A DNA stretch of 64,000 nucleotides from Bacteroidota bacterium (GCA_027490225.1 JAIXYK010000044.1:1-64000), one strand, 5' to 3'; counted from the stretch's first letter, positions 1 through 8,694 are shown. Translations and numbers: made by a program. The notes: generated by a model from the letters alone, not told the origin.

Positions 1-791
1 ACTTGAATAGACATTTTGCTGGCAACATTGCGAAGGTTATCTTCAAAATGATGCGCGATTGAGCCAATAAAATGTACGGGTACTCTTTGGTAATTTTTAT
101 AGCAAGCTACATGAGAAACAAAGAAATCTTCCATTCCTTTATTAACCAAAGAATCTACCCATTCCAGTTTTTTATTGTCTGACAATATTTTCATGAATGA
201 GGCTAAATAAACGTTAGCATGTGGTTTCATGTAAACGTTTTCTACAATTACATCGCGGTTTAGTTTGTAGTCATTGCGCAATACATCGTAAATTTCATCG
301 GGCAGTTTATTGTGAAGATAATCACGCAGCAAAGTTTTACCATAATAACTGCCACTGCCTTCGTCGCCCAAAATATATCCAAGTCCCAAACCTGAATTGG
401 CTTGTTTTACAATATCGCCATCGAAGTAGCAAGAGTTAGAACCTGTTCCTAAAATTCCTGTAATTGCAGGATTTTCGTCCCAAGTTGCGAATGCGGCGCC
501 CACTAAATCGTGGTCAACATAGATGTTTGCATTTACAAAAACTGAACGAAGTGCACGTTCTACAACCAGCTTCAGTTCTTTGCTAGAACATCCTGCGCTG
601 TATAAAAATAAAATGGTAACACTTGGTGCAATTTCACAAAGCTCACTGTTTTGGCGAATGGCATTAGAAATTACTGCTTCATTATGAAAATAAGGATTAA
701 AGCCCATTGTATTAAAACTCTGAGCCTCTTCATTTTCTTTGATGAGCATCCAGTCACATTTCGTTGAACCACTGTCGGCGATTAATAGCAT
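1..791 (-). CDS. BadF/BadG/BcrA/BcrD-family ATPase, N-acetylglucosamine kinase-like (3' end outside window)
   Basis: The gene starts with ATG at 791 and reads open for 263 codons to the window edge, so its C-terminus is missing. The N-terminus MLLIADSGSTKCDWMLI is the ASKHA phosphate-1 loop, and the segments GTGSNSCYFDGD and GYILGDEGSGSYYGK match the phosphate-2 and glycine-rich regions of the BadF/N-acetylglucosamine kinase family. In Bacteroidota such proteins are annotated as GlcNAc kinase-like enzymes that phosphorylate amino sugars in the cytosol; the substrate cannot be read from the sequence. It lies 10 nt downstream of gapN and after pfkA on the same strand, so a sugar-phosphate operon is likely. 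Family assignment is firm; substrate is inferred. Confidence 0.85.
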   Translation of the reverse strand, partial: MLLIADSGSTKCDWMLIKENEEAQSFNTMGFNPYFHNEAVISNAIRQNSELCEIAPSVTILFLYSAGCSSKELKLVVERALRSVFVNANIYVDHDLVGAAFATWDENPAITGILGTGSNSCYFDGDIVKQANSGLGLGYILGDEGSGSYYGKTLLRDYLHNKLPDEIYDVLRNDYKLNRDVIVENVYMKPHANVYLASFMKILSDNKKLEWVDSLVNKGMEDFFVSHVACYKNYQRVPVHFIGSIAHHFEDNLRNVASKMSIQ

Positions 792-801
792 AGTTTTTTT
801 C

Positions 802-2427
802 TTAGAGTAAAAAGTCTGTGGAAAGGAAATGAGATTTTCGGCCTTCCAATATTTGAGTAAAAATTTGTTTGTTTTGTTCGGTATCGCGCGTGGCAACCAT
901 TGTTCTGATGCTAAAAACGCGCAAGGCATCTATTACACTTAAGGTTCCTTCGGCTGAATCTTTTCTTCCGTTAAAAGGGAAAGCATCCGGCCCGCGTTGA
1001 CATTTTGTATTGATATTGATGCGGCAAACTTGATTGATTAATGGGTCGATAAGTTTTGCCAACGTATCCGCATTATTGCTAAACAGACTTACCTGTTGCC
1101 CATAATTGCTTTCAACGATATAATTTAAAGGTTCGCTGATATCATCAAAAGGTACAATTGGAACAATGGGACCAAATTGTTCTTCGCTGTAAATGCGCAT
1201 GTTTTTATTAACTGGAAACAATACTGTAGGGAAGAAAATGCTTTGGTGACTTACACCTCCTCCTTCATTTAATATTGTTGCTCCTTTTAAAACTGCGTCG
1301 TCGATTAATTCTTTTAAATAAACAGGTTTGTTTGGCTCAGGTAAAGGCGTGATATAAGCATCTTTTTCCCATGGCATTCCAGCTTTGAGTTGTTCTACTT
1401 TAAGGGTAAATAACTCAAGAAAATGCGGAAGAATTTCTTTCTGAACATAAAGAATTTTAAGGGCTGTGCATCTTTGTCCGTTAAATGCTAATGCTCCATT
1501 TATACATTCGTTTACTGCAATTTCTAAATCTGCATCGGCCAAAACTATTGCAGGATTTTTGGCATCTAAACCTAAAACAGAACGAAGTCTATTTGGACTT
1601 GGATGTTGTCTTTTCAGTAGGTTTGCAATTTTGCTGGAACCGATAAAAGCTAGCACATCAATTCCTCCAGATTCCATTAATTTTCCGGCTGTTTCCTTTC
1701 CATCACCATAAATTACATTGATAACGCCTTTTGGAAAACAATCTTTAAAAATTTGAAGCAGTGGGTGGATGAGTAAAATTCCAAATTTAGCAGGACGAAA
1801 AATTACTGTATTTCCCATTATTAGCGCGGGAATCAAGGTAGCAAAAGTTTCGTTTAATGGGTAGTTGTAGGGTCCCATACATAAGACTACGCCAATTGGG
1901 CCTCGTTTTACTTGTGCATAGATTCCTGAATTCAATTCTAGTTTCGAAGCATTTCGGTCTTGTTCTTTGAGTGCTTCAATTGTATCGTTAATGTAATCAA
2001 CGGTTCGGTCGAATTCTGCTTCTGAATCGCCTTTATTCTTACCAATTTCCCACATCAGCCATTTTACAATTTCTGGTTTAGTATGTAAAAAAGCTTTTAA
2101 AAAAGATTCAACATGAATAATTCTATTCTTTACTTGCATGGTAGGCCATTCGCCCATTCCTTGATTGTAAGCAAGTTTAGCTGCATGCATTACTTTAATG
2201 GCTGCTTCACCATTCATTTCAGGATAAGAACCCAAATATTTTGGCGCTGATTCTCTGTTTGAATGAATGTAAATAGGTGAATACACTTTAGAAAAAGGAC
2301 CATTCCATTCTTTCAATTCACCTCCAGAGAGAAATACTTTTTGTTCAAGAATATCAATAGCTGCATCCTTAGGAATATCTTCCAAATCGGGAAATAACTT
2401 TGAATGCTTGTATTCTTTTTGCACCAT
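802..2427 (-). CDS. gapN: NADP-dependent glyceraldehyde-3-phosphate dehydrogenase-like aldehyde dehydrogenase
   Basis: An aldehyde dehydrogenase superfamily protein of 541 residues. It shows the coenzyme-binding segment around MGPYNYPLNE, the NAD(P) loop region AFIGSSKIANLL, the glutamate-region equivalent LGLDAKNPAIVLADADLE, and the catalytic cysteine in FNGQRCTALK. The GQRCTA context and overall length resemble the non-phosphorylating GapN branch, which oxidises glyceraldehyde-3-phosphate to 3-phosphoglycerate and makes NADPH. An upstream in-frame ATG at 2451 would overlap pfkA by 23 nt; the ATG at 2427, one base after the pfkA stop, is preferred because the family N-terminus aligns from there. 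Note LGLDAKNP in place of the usual ELGGK motif. Linkage to pfkA supports a glycolytic role. Exact substrate is inferred. Confidence 0.8.
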   Translation of the reverse strand: MVQKEYKHSKLFPDLEDIPKDAAIDILEQKVFLSGGELKEWNGPFSKVYSPIYIHSNRESAPKYLGSYPEMNGEAAIKVMHAAKLAYNQGMGEWPTMQVKNRIIHVESFLKAFLHTKPEIVKWLMWEIGKNKGDSEAEFDRTVDYINDTIEALKEQDRNASKLELNSGIYAQVKRGPIGVVLCMGPYNYPLNETFATLIPALIMGNTVIFRPAKFGILLIHPLLQIFKDCFPKGVINVIYGDGKETAGKLMESGGIDVLAFIGSSKIANLLKRQHPSPNRLRSVLGLDAKNPAIVLADADLEIAVNECINGALAFNGQRCTALKILYVQKEILPHFLELFTLKVEQLKAGMPWEKDAYITPLPEPNKPVYLKELIDDAVLKGATILNEGGGVSHQSIFFPTVLFPVNKNMRIYSEEQFGPIVPIVPFDDISEPLNYIVESNYGQQVSLFSNNADTLAKLIDPLINQVCRININTKCQRGPDAFPFNGRKDSAEGTLSVIDALRVFSIRTMVATRDTEQNKQIFTQILEGRKSHFLSTDFLL

Positions 2428-2428
2428 T

Positions 2429-3421
2429 TTAAACTGATAATATGCCCGCAATTCGTAGCATTTCGCTGTCGAAATTGTCTACGTTAGTGGTGGCATGATC
2501 AAAAGGCGTAAAATTAACTTGATTATTTACAATACCTATCATCACTCCCGATTTGTTGTTTAACAAACTTTCAACAGCTACAACCCCCATTCTACTTGCC
2601 AAAACCCGGTCGGCAACAGTTGGCGAACCTCCTCTCAACAAGTGTCCTAAAATAGTTACTTTGGTATCATAATGATTAAAACGCTCATTCACTTCTCTTG
2701 CTAAATCTATAGAGTGACCAGGTTTTCCACCTTCAGCCACAACCACCAAACTGGATGATTTTTTTCTTCCAGCACCATGTTCAAGGAGATTTACCAATTC
2801 TTCAACATTCATAGGTATTTCAGGAATCAACGTGGCTTCAGCACCGGCTGCTATAGAGCTTCTTAATGCTATTTGCCCTGAATGTCGGCCCATTACTTCA
2901 ATGAAAAACAATCGGTTATGAGAAGAAGCTGTGTCACGAATTTTATCAATAGCTGATGCTGCCGTGTTTACAGCTGTATCATATCCTATTGTGAAATCTG
3001 TTCCGTTAAGGTCGTTATCTATTGTTCCAGGTATTCCAACTACAGGAATATTATATTCAGCTGAAAATATCTGCGCTCCTCTAAATGTCCCATCTCCTCC
3101 AATCGCTACCAAGGCATCAATACCGAATTTCTGAATATTTTCAAAAGCCGTTTTTCTACCTTCTGGAGTTTTAAATTCCATGCTGCGTGCAGATTTTAAA
3201 ATTGTACCTCCTCGCTGAATAATATTTGAAACTGAGCGGCTGCTCAATTCTTCTATGTCGCCAGCAATTAATCCATCATAACCACGGTAAATTCCCACTG
3301 GCTTAATATCATAATGGATACAAGCCCTTACAACAGCTCTAATTGCTGCATTCATTCCCGGAGCATCTCCACCTGAGGTGAAAACACCTATTTTTTGTAT
3401 TTTTCTAGTTTCCATAAACAA
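2429..3421 (-). CDS. pfkA: ATP-dependent 6-phosphofructokinase
   Basis: A typical bacterial PfkA of 330 residues, which phosphorylates fructose-6-phosphate to fructose-1,6-bisphosphate in the cytosol. Visible motifs are the ATP-binding GGDAPGMNAAIRA near the N-terminus, AIGGDGTFRGA, the catalytic GTIDNDLNGTD, and EVMGRHSGQIAL for substrate binding. The second and third glycolytic genes of this operon (gapN and a sugar kinase-like gene) follow directly. The longest reading frame starts at 3421 (MFMETRK); a second ATG at 3415 is equally possible and fits the position of a promoter element only 5 nt upstream of 3421. The gene is divergent from a NUDIX-type regulator, with a palindrome between them. 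Confidence 0.96.
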   Translation of the reverse strand: MFMETRKIQKIGVFTSGGDAPGMNAAIRAVVRACIHYDIKPVGIYRGYDGLIAGDIEELSSRSVSNIIQRGGTILKSARSMEFKTPEGRKTAFENIQKFGIDALVAIGGDGTFRGAQIFSAEYNIPVVGIPGTIDNDLNGTDFTIGYDTAVNTAASAIDKIRDTASSHNRLFFIEVMGRHSGQIALRSSIAAGAEATLIPEIPMNVEELVNLLEHGAGRKKSSSLVVVAEGGKPGHSIDLAREVNERFNHYDTKVTILGHLLRGGSPTVADRVLASRMGVVAVESLLNNKSGVMIGIVNNQVNFTPFDHATTNVDNFDSEMLRIAGILSV

Positions 3422-3426
3422 AAGAG

Positions 3427-3434
3427 CAAAGATA
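3427..3434 (-). promoter_or_regulatory. candidate -7 element of pfkA (TATCTTTG)
   Basis: Read on the minus strand this is TATCTTTG, an exact match to the Bacteroidota -7 consensus TAnnTTTG. Only five bases separate it from the ATG at 3421, so transcription would begin at or very near the start codon. No clear TTTG -33 box is present at the expected distance; a palindrome occupies that position instead. Confidence 0.45.
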
Positions 3435-3454
3435 AGTGTTATACAGACACTTTG

Positions 3455-3471
3455 ACTAAGTTGAGCTTAGT
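3455..3471. promoter_or_regulatory. inverted repeat between pfkA and NUDIX regulator, possible operator
   Basis: ACTAAG, five spacer bases, CTTAGT form a 17-bp inverted repeat. It overlaps the position where the -33 box of the pfkA promoter should be, and lies in the 168-bp gap shared with a divergent NrtR-like gene. Operator function is an inference from position and symmetry. Confidence 0.35.
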
Positions 3472-3551
3472 TTTATTCACATTTACTAAACAAAGCAACC
3501 AAAAATTGGGGAATAAACACGCAAATAGCTTTATTTGTTGAAGATAAAGTG

Positions 3552-3559
3552 TAGTTTTG
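3552..3559 (+). promoter_or_regulatory. candidate -7 element of NUDIX gene (TAGTTTTG)
   Basis: TAGTTTTG matches TAnnTTTG exactly, 30 bases before the ATG at 3590. A TTTG box at 3534-3537 precedes it, but the 14-nt gap is shorter than the usual 18-21. Confidence 0.4.
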
Positions 3560-3589
3560 CCACCGCAATTTTAGGAAGAATTTACCAAT

Positions 3590-4342
3590 ATGACCCTTGA
3601 AGAACAACAAAAACACCAATTAAATCCGCATGTATCTGTTGACTGCGTTATTTTTGGGTTCGATGAAGGGGAATTAAAAGTGCTGCTCATTGAACGCGAT
3701 GTTGCCAATCCACAAAACAACACCAAACGATTTTCATTACCCGGAAACTTAGTAGATGACGCTGAAGATTTAGATACATCTGCCAAGCGTGTTTTGAAGG
3801 AATTGACCATGCTCGACAATATATTTTTAGAGCAGTTTTTCACTTTCGGAAATCCAGACCGTGTTAAAAATGCAGAAGATGCGCAATGGTTAAATGAGGT
3901 AAGAGATTTACCTACCGCAAGGGTAATCACGGTTGCCTATTATTCATTAGTTAAAATTGGAGATTATGCTCCATCGGCCGCCTCTTTCGCAAGAAAAGCA
4001 TTTTGGTGCCCCGTTTCGGAGGTTCCTGATTTAGCTTTTGACCACAACCAGATTTTTACAACTGCACTAAATAGCTTAAAAAATAAACTACGAATTGAAC
4101 CTGTTGGATTCGAGTTATTGCCTAAGAAATTTACTTTAGGTCAATTGCAAAAAGTATATGAAACAATTTTAGGTACAACGCTCGACAAAAGAAATTTCAG
4201 AAGAAAAATATTAAACAAAGGATTTTTAAAACCTTTACAAGAAAAACAAAAAGGAGTGCCGCATAAAAGGGCTCGCTTGTTTGAATTCGATAAAGAAAAT
4301 TACGAATTAATAAAAGCAAAATCGCTTTATTTTGATTTTTAA
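3590..4342 (+). CDS. NUDIX-domain transcriptional regulator, NrtR-like (degenerate NUDIX box)
   Basis: A 250-residue protein with an N-terminal NUDIX fold (about residues 12-150) and a C-terminal winged-helix-like region (about 165-240) containing FTLGQLQKVYETILG and DKRNFRRKILNKGFL. This two-part layout is that of NrtR-family regulators, in which the NUDIX domain senses a nucleotide or sugar metabolite and the winged helix binds DNA. The catalytic NUDIX box is broken: where REUxEE is expected the sequence reads KRVLKE, so hydrolase activity is unlikely. It is divergent from pfkA-gapN with an inverted repeat in the shared promoter, making these genes plausible targets. The epimerase gene follows 12 nt downstream. 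Target and ligand are inferred only. Confidence 0.8.
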   Translation: MTLEEQQKHQLNPHVSVDCVIFGFDEGELKVLLIERDVANPQNNTKRFSLPGNLVDDAEDLDTSAKRVLKELTMLDNIFLEQFFTFGNPDRVKNAEDAQWLNEVRDLPTARVITVAYYSLVKIGDYAPSAASFARKAFWCPVSEVPDLAFDHNQIFTTALNSLKNKLRIEPVGFELLPKKFTLGQLQKVYETILGTTLDKRNFRRKILNKGFLKPLQEKQKGVPHKRARLFEFDKENYELIKAKSLYFDF

Positions 4343-4354
4343 TTGATTGTAAAC

Positions 4355-5389
4355 ATGCAGTCGATTCTTCATTTCAGCTATTTATTGCCATTTCATTACC
4401 CATTCCAAATTGCAGGTAATAGAATTAAAACACATCAACCAACGTTGATTATTCATTTTAAAAAAGATGGAATAACGGGTTATGGCGAAGCGCCTGCAAT
4501 TAACTATTACAACATTACGGTGGCAGAAATGGAAGCCGATTTATTGGCTAATTTAAAGGAATTAAATGCTGCTGATTTTTCGCATCCAGAAGAATATTAC
4601 GAACTTTTAATGCGCCTTTTTCCGCATAATTCTTTTTTACGTTGTGCAATAGACATGGCCGTGTGGGATTGGTTCGGAAAACTAAGTAAAATACCGCTTC
4701 ACGTAATGTGGCAATTTCCATGGGAAAATATTCCTCTAACCGATTATACCATTGGAATTGATACTTTGGAAACAATGCAAAGTAAAATGAAGCAAAATCT
4801 TTTTCCTATTTATAAAATTAAAATGGGATTTAAAGATGACCTTCAATTATTGAATCAATTAAAAAAAGGAAGTAAAAGTAAGTTTCGAATCGACGTAAAT
4901 GAAGGCTGGACAAAAGCCGAAGCGATTCAGAAAATTAAAAAATTAAATGATTCAGGAATTGAATTAATTGAACAACCAATTTCGAAAAAAGATTGGAAAG
5001 GAATGCAGGAAATTATGCAACATGCGCACATGCCAATATTTGCTGATGAAAGCTGTGTAGAAGAAAGAGATGTAGAAATTTGCGCCACTAGTTTTCATGG
5101 AATAAACATCAAACTTACCAAATGCGGAGGAATTACTCCTGCACTGAGAATGGTTAAAGCTGCTCAGAACCTTGGTTTATATGTGATGATGGGTAGTATG
5201 AACGAAAGTACTATTGGCACTGCAGCTGTAGCTCAGTTTCTTCCTCAATTAGATTTTGTGGATATGGATGGCCCATTACTTTTAAAACAAGATTTGGCAA
5301 AAGGACTAACACTGCATCAAGGCGTACCGCAAATTTCAAACAAACCAGGCTTAGGAATCGAATTGCTAAACATTCCCGCTTCCAATTAA
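4355..5389 (+). CDS. dipeptide epimerase (L-Ala-D/L-Glu epimerase-like, enolase superfamily)
   Basis: A 344-residue member of the muconate-lactonising/mandelate-racemase branch of the enolase superfamily. The catalytic lysine pair is in YKIKMGF, metal ligands are in RIDVNEGW, LIEQPISK and IFADESC, and the second catalytic lysine is in INIKLTKCGG; this combination is typical of dipeptide epimerases, which interconvert L-Ala-D-Glu and L-Ala-L-Glu during murein recycling. The frame opens with TTG at 4343 directly after the NUDIX stop, but ATG at 4355 gives the usual family N-terminus and is chosen. It probably shares a transcript with the NUDIX gene. Substrate specificity within the subgroup is inferred. 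Confidence 0.85.
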   Translation: MQSILHFSYLLPFHYPFQIAGNRIKTHQPTLIIHFKKDGITGYGEAPAINYYNITVAEMEADLLANLKELNAADFSHPEEYYELLMRLFPHNSFLRCAIDMAVWDWFGKLSKIPLHVMWQFPWENIPLTDYTIGIDTLETMQSKMKQNLFPIYKIKMGFKDDLQLLNQLKKGSKSKFRIDVNEGWTKAEAIQKIKKLNDSGIELIEQPISKKDWKGMQEIMQHAHMPIFADESCVEERDVEICATSFHGINIKLTKCGGITPALRMVKAAQNLGLYVMMGSMNESTIGTAAVAQFLPQLDFVDMDGPLLLKQDLAKGLTLHQGVPQISNKPGLGIELLNIPASN

Positions 5390-5445
5390 TTATTTTGATT
5401 TTCTTTTCTCATTAATTAATTCCATTTCAACTAATAAAAATCAAC

Positions 5446-5453
5446 TATTTTTG
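5446..5453 (+). promoter_or_regulatory. candidate -7 element of first rhomboid gene (TATTTTTG)
   Basis: TATTTTTG is an exact TAnnTTTG match ending five bases before the ATG at 5459, which predicts a leaderless or nearly leaderless transcript. A TTTC about 17 bases upstream could act as a weak -33 box. Confidence 0.45.
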
Positions 5454-5458
5454 TCCTA

Positions 5459-6298
5459 ATGAATCCATCATTCGGCGCACGCCCTTCTACCCCACCAACA
5501 GTTAGAAATCTAATAATTATTACTGTAGTTTGTCATTTGCTAAGTATTGCAGCAACTGAATTTTTACAATTTGATGTTGTTAAAAATTTCGGTTTGCACA
5601 ATTGGAATTCTGCAGATTTCAAACCTTGGCAGCTAATTAGTTATATTTTCCTTCACGATACTGGAGGAATAACACACCTGTTTTTTAATATGCTTGGCTT
5701 GTGGATGTTTGGTTCTGTTTTAGAAAGATTCTGGGGAGCACAAAAATTCATTATTTTTTATTTTGTAACAGGCATTGGTGCTGGATTGATAAATGTTTTT
5801 TCAACTACAATTTTGCTGCAACCCATGTTTGACTCAGCCGTGTTTTACATGAACCACCCAGGATACAACTTATTTGAGCACTTTGTTTCTAATTACTTAC
5901 CTGGTTCTTACGAAAATGAAGGCGTGAATGAATTTTTGAAAGCATGGTATTCTGATCCTTTAAACCCAGGTTATTTACAAGAATCTGTTCAAATTGTAAA
6001 TCAAGTAACAGATATAAGATTAAATACTCCGACTGTTGGTGCATCTGGTTCAATTTACGGATTGCTTTTAGCTTTTGGGATGTTGTTTCCAAATTCTGTA
6101 ATCATGCTTTTGATTCCCCCAATACCAATGAAAGCAAAATATTTTGTTCTTATATTTGGTGGAATGGAATTGTTGCTGGGATTAAGAAATAACTTAGAAG
6201 ATAATGTAGGGCATTTTGCACATTTAGGAGGTATGCTTTTCGGAATCTTACTTATTTTACTTTGGAAAAAACAAGCAAGTAATAAGAACGTTTTGTAA
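5459..6298 (+). CDS. rhomboid-family intramembrane serine protease
   Basis: A 279-residue polytopic membrane protein with about six to seven hydrophobic segments. The HxxxN pair of TM2 is in THLFFNMLGLWMFGS, the catalytic serine is S196 in GASGSIYG, and the catalytic histidine is H255 in HFAHLGGMLFG. These residues define an active rhomboid that cleaves transmembrane substrates within the inner membrane. A loop of roughly 60 residues (about 125-185) between TM segments is larger than in minimal rhomboids and is probably periplasmic. A second rhomboid starts two bases after the stop, and a sensor kinase follows, so the three genes are likely co-transcribed. Substrates are unknown. Confidence 0.93.
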   Translation: MNPSFGARPSTPPTVRNLIIITVVCHLLSIAATEFLQFDVVKNFGLHNWNSADFKPWQLISYIFLHDTGGITHLFFNMLGLWMFGSVLERFWGAQKFIIFYFVTGIGAGLINVFSTTILLQPMFDSAVFYMNHPGYNLFEHFVSNYLPGSYENEGVNEFLKAWYSDPLNPGYLQESVQIVNQVTDIRLNTPTVGASGSIYGLLLAFGMLFPNSVIMLLIPPIPMKAKYFVLIFGGMELLLGLRNNLEDNVGHFAHLGGMLFGILLILLWKKQASNKNVL

Positions 6299-6300
6299 AC

Positions 6301-7173
6301 ATGAATGATATTAAATCATATTGGGCACGTTCGGGAGTTGGCATCCGATTAATCATTATTAATGTCGCAATATTTGCTTTGTTGTATGTGCCGCTGTCGG
6401 TGCTGCATTTAATGAAACAAGATGCGGTTGGCGATTTAATTATTGAGCAGCTAGTTTTACCTGGTGATTTATTGCAATTATTTTTTAAGCCTTGGACGCT
6501 TATTACTCATCAATTTATACATTTTGGTGTATTGCATATTTTATTCAATATGCTTACACTATATTTTGGTTATCAGCTATTTACAACTTATTTGGATGAC
6601 AGAAAATATTTAAATGTATATTTTATTTCGGGCTTTTCAGGAGCCCTCGTTTTTCTAATTTCTGCAAATGTTCTTCCTATTTTTGAAGGAGTAACCACCA
6701 ATGCTGCAGGTGCTTCTGCAGCCACATTAGGAGCCATGATAGCCATTTGCGCTTTTCGTCCTGATGGGAATGTGTATTTATTTGGAGTGGTGAATGTGCA
6801 ATTAAGGTGGTTGGCTATCATTTTTATTTTACTTGATTTAATAAATCTTCGCTCTGGCAATGAAGGTGGGCATTTGGCGCATCTTGGTGGCGCATTGTTT
6901 GGACTAATTTGGGGAATCAGGCTTAGGGCTGGGCAGGATATTGCCGCTTTTTTAAATCCAGTGTGGTTATTGTTTTCAGGAGCTAGAAATCCCAAAAGAA
7001 ACAGTAATATGAAAGTTACGCACCGACAAAAAATGGAGCGTAGTAAAGATTTAAGTCCTTCAGAAAAACAAAAACAGGTAGATATAATATTAGATAAAAT
7101 ATCTCGTTCGGGCTACGACAGCTTAAGTAAAGAAGAAAAAGCTATATTGTTCGAGTTAAGCAAAGAGAAATAA
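6301..7173 (+). CDS. rhomboid-family intramembrane serine protease with C-terminal DUF6576-like tail
   Basis: A second rhomboid, 290 residues. It has the TM2 motif HFGVLHILFNMLTLYFGYQ, serine S139 in AAGASAATLG, and histidine H194 in GGHLAHLGGALFG. The active-site context is GASA, not GASG as in its upstream neighbour. A soluble tail of about 75 residues follows the last membrane segment; its end (DKISRSGYDSLSKEEKAILFELSKEK-like, residues about 265-290) is the short helical module seen on many Bacteroidota rhomboids. Two bases separate it from the preceding gene and three from the following kinase. Likely inner-membrane protease; substrate unknown. Confidence 0.92.
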   Translation: MNDIKSYWARSGVGIRLIIINVAIFALLYVPLSVLHLMKQDAVGDLIIEQLVLPGDLLQLFFKPWTLITHQFIHFGVLHILFNMLTLYFGYQLFTTYLDDRKYLNVYFISGFSGALVFLISANVLPIFEGVTTNAAGASAATLGAMIAICAFRPDGNVYLFGVVNVQLRWLAIIFILLDLINLRSGNEGGHLAHLGGALFGLIWGIRLRAGQDIAAFLNPVWLLFSGARNPKRNSNMKVTHRQKMERSKDLSPSEKQKQVDIILDKISRSGYDSLSKEEKAILFELSKEK

Positions 7174-7176
7174 GAA

Positions 7177-8694
7177 GTGAGTATTTACCAAAAAAAACAA
7201 AGATGGAAATTATGGTTGGCAAGCGGAGCTGCATTAATTGTAATTGCATCTCTTTACTATACCAACGAACTGGTAAAAAATGTAGCTGTTGAAGAAAGAA
7301 AAAAAGTAGAGCTTTGGGCCGATGCTGTTAGAAGTAGAGCAACATTGGTACAATATACCGAAAGACTATTCGAACGTTTAAAAATTGAGGAGCGTAAACG
7401 TGCCGAAATTTGGGCGCAAGCCACACAAAATCTAAGTATTACAGAAGACGACGATGCCCGCTCATTCTATCTAAAAGTAGTAAGTGAAAACAATACAATT
7501 CCTGCAATTATTGTTGACGAGCAAAACAGAATCAACTATATTACAAATGTAGATACTGCTGGGATGAAAATGGCTTCTACATTCAGTGGTAAGGTAAAAA
7601 ACGAATTTACTAGGTATAAACCCATTATAATTGACGATGGATTTTCTAATAATTACTACATCTATTATCAAGATTCCAGAGTCTTTATTGAACTGCGTGA
7701 AGTTTTAGATAATATCATAAAATCGTTTATTTCTGAAGTTGTTGTAAATTCTGCAAGCGTACCAGTAATTGTAGCAGATAGTTCTTCAACCAAAATAATT
7801 GCATCGGGAAATTTGAGTAATGCCCTTTCTACAGATACAACAGCTATGCTGAAGTTAACGAAGAATATGTCGGGCGACAATACTCCATTTATTATTGATT
7901 TACCTGAATATGGTTCTTGCTTAATTTATTATCAAAACTCAGCTTTATTAACGCAACTGAAGTTTTATCCGGTCATTCAATTTGTGGTGATTGCCTTGTT
8001 TATGTTAGTGGCCTATTTCCTTTTTAATTTTAGTCGAAGGGCTGAACAAAATCAGGTTTGGGTAGGAATGTCGAAAGAAACTGCACACCAATTAGGAACT
8101 CCACTTTCCAGCCTTATGGCTTGGATGGAAATCTTGAGATTGAAGGGAATTGATGAAGATACCTTGTCGGAAATTGGGAAAGATATAAAACGCCTGGAAG
8201 TGATTACTGAAAGGTTTTCAAAAATCGGCTCAATTCCAGAATTGTCCTTACACAGTTTAGAAGAAGTATTAACAGAAAGCATTGCATACATGCGATTAAG
8301 GGCTTCCAAGAAAATTACGATTACGCTTCAAAATCTGACAGAAAATAAAGAAACAATTATTGTAAATTTAAATGTGCCTTTATTTGACTGGGTAATTGAA
8401 AATTTATTCAGAAATGCCATAGATGCCATGGAAGGTCCCGGTTCTTTAGAAGTTACTTATTTGCTTAAAGGAAAATGGATTCAAATTGATGTAATTGATA
8501 CTGGAAAGGGAATTCCAAAATCTATGTTAAAAACGGTATTCGAACCTGGTTACACTTCTAAGAAAAGAGGCTGGGGATTGGGTCTTTCGCTTACTAAAAG
8601 AATCATTGAAAATTACCACAAAGGGAAAATTTTTGTGCGCAGATCTGAATTAGGAAAAGGAACAACATTTAGAATATTATTGCCAGTTACTTAG
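7177..8694 (+). CDS. membrane sensor histidine kinase
   Basis: A 505-residue kinase that begins with GTG three bases after the rhomboid stop; no ATG is nearby and the first membrane segment follows at once. It has a TM segment at about residues 12-30, a periplasmic region at about 35-255, a second TM at about 263-285, then a kinase core with phosphoacceptor H304 in SKETAHQLGTPLSS and an HATPase domain with N box NLFRNAIDAME and DTGKGIPK / GWGLGLSLTKR glycine boxes. No response regulator is adjacent, so its partner must be elsewhere. Operon position behind two rhomboids hints at envelope sensing, but this is inference. Confidence 0.9.
   Translation: MSIYQKKQRWKLWLASGAALIVIASLYYTNELVKNVAVEERKKVELWADAVRSRATLVQYTERLFERLKIEERKRAEIWAQATQNLSITEDDDARSFYLKVVSENNTIPAIIVDEQNRINYITNVDTAGMKMASTFSGKVKNEFTRYKPIIIDDGFSNNYYIYYQDSRVFIELREVLDNIIKSFISEVVVNSASVPVIVADSSSTKIIASGNLSNALSTDTTAMLKLTKNMSGDNTPFIIDLPEYGSCLIYYQNSALLTQLKFYPVIQFVVIALFMLVAYFLFNFSRRAEQNQVWVGMSKETAHQLGTPLSSLMAWMEILRLKGIDEDTLSEIGKDIKRLEVITERFSKIGSIPELSLHSLEEVLTESIAYMRLRASKKITITLQNLTENKETIIVNLNVPLFDWVIENLFRNAIDAMEGPGSLEVTYLLKGKWIQIDVIDTGKGIPKSMLKTVFEPGYTSKKRGWGLGLSLTKRIIENYHKGKIFVRRSELGKGTTFRILLPVT

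Noticed and set aside
4343-4354. TTG start of the epimerase
   Set aside because: ATG 4355 is four codons downstream and gives the usual family N-terminus.
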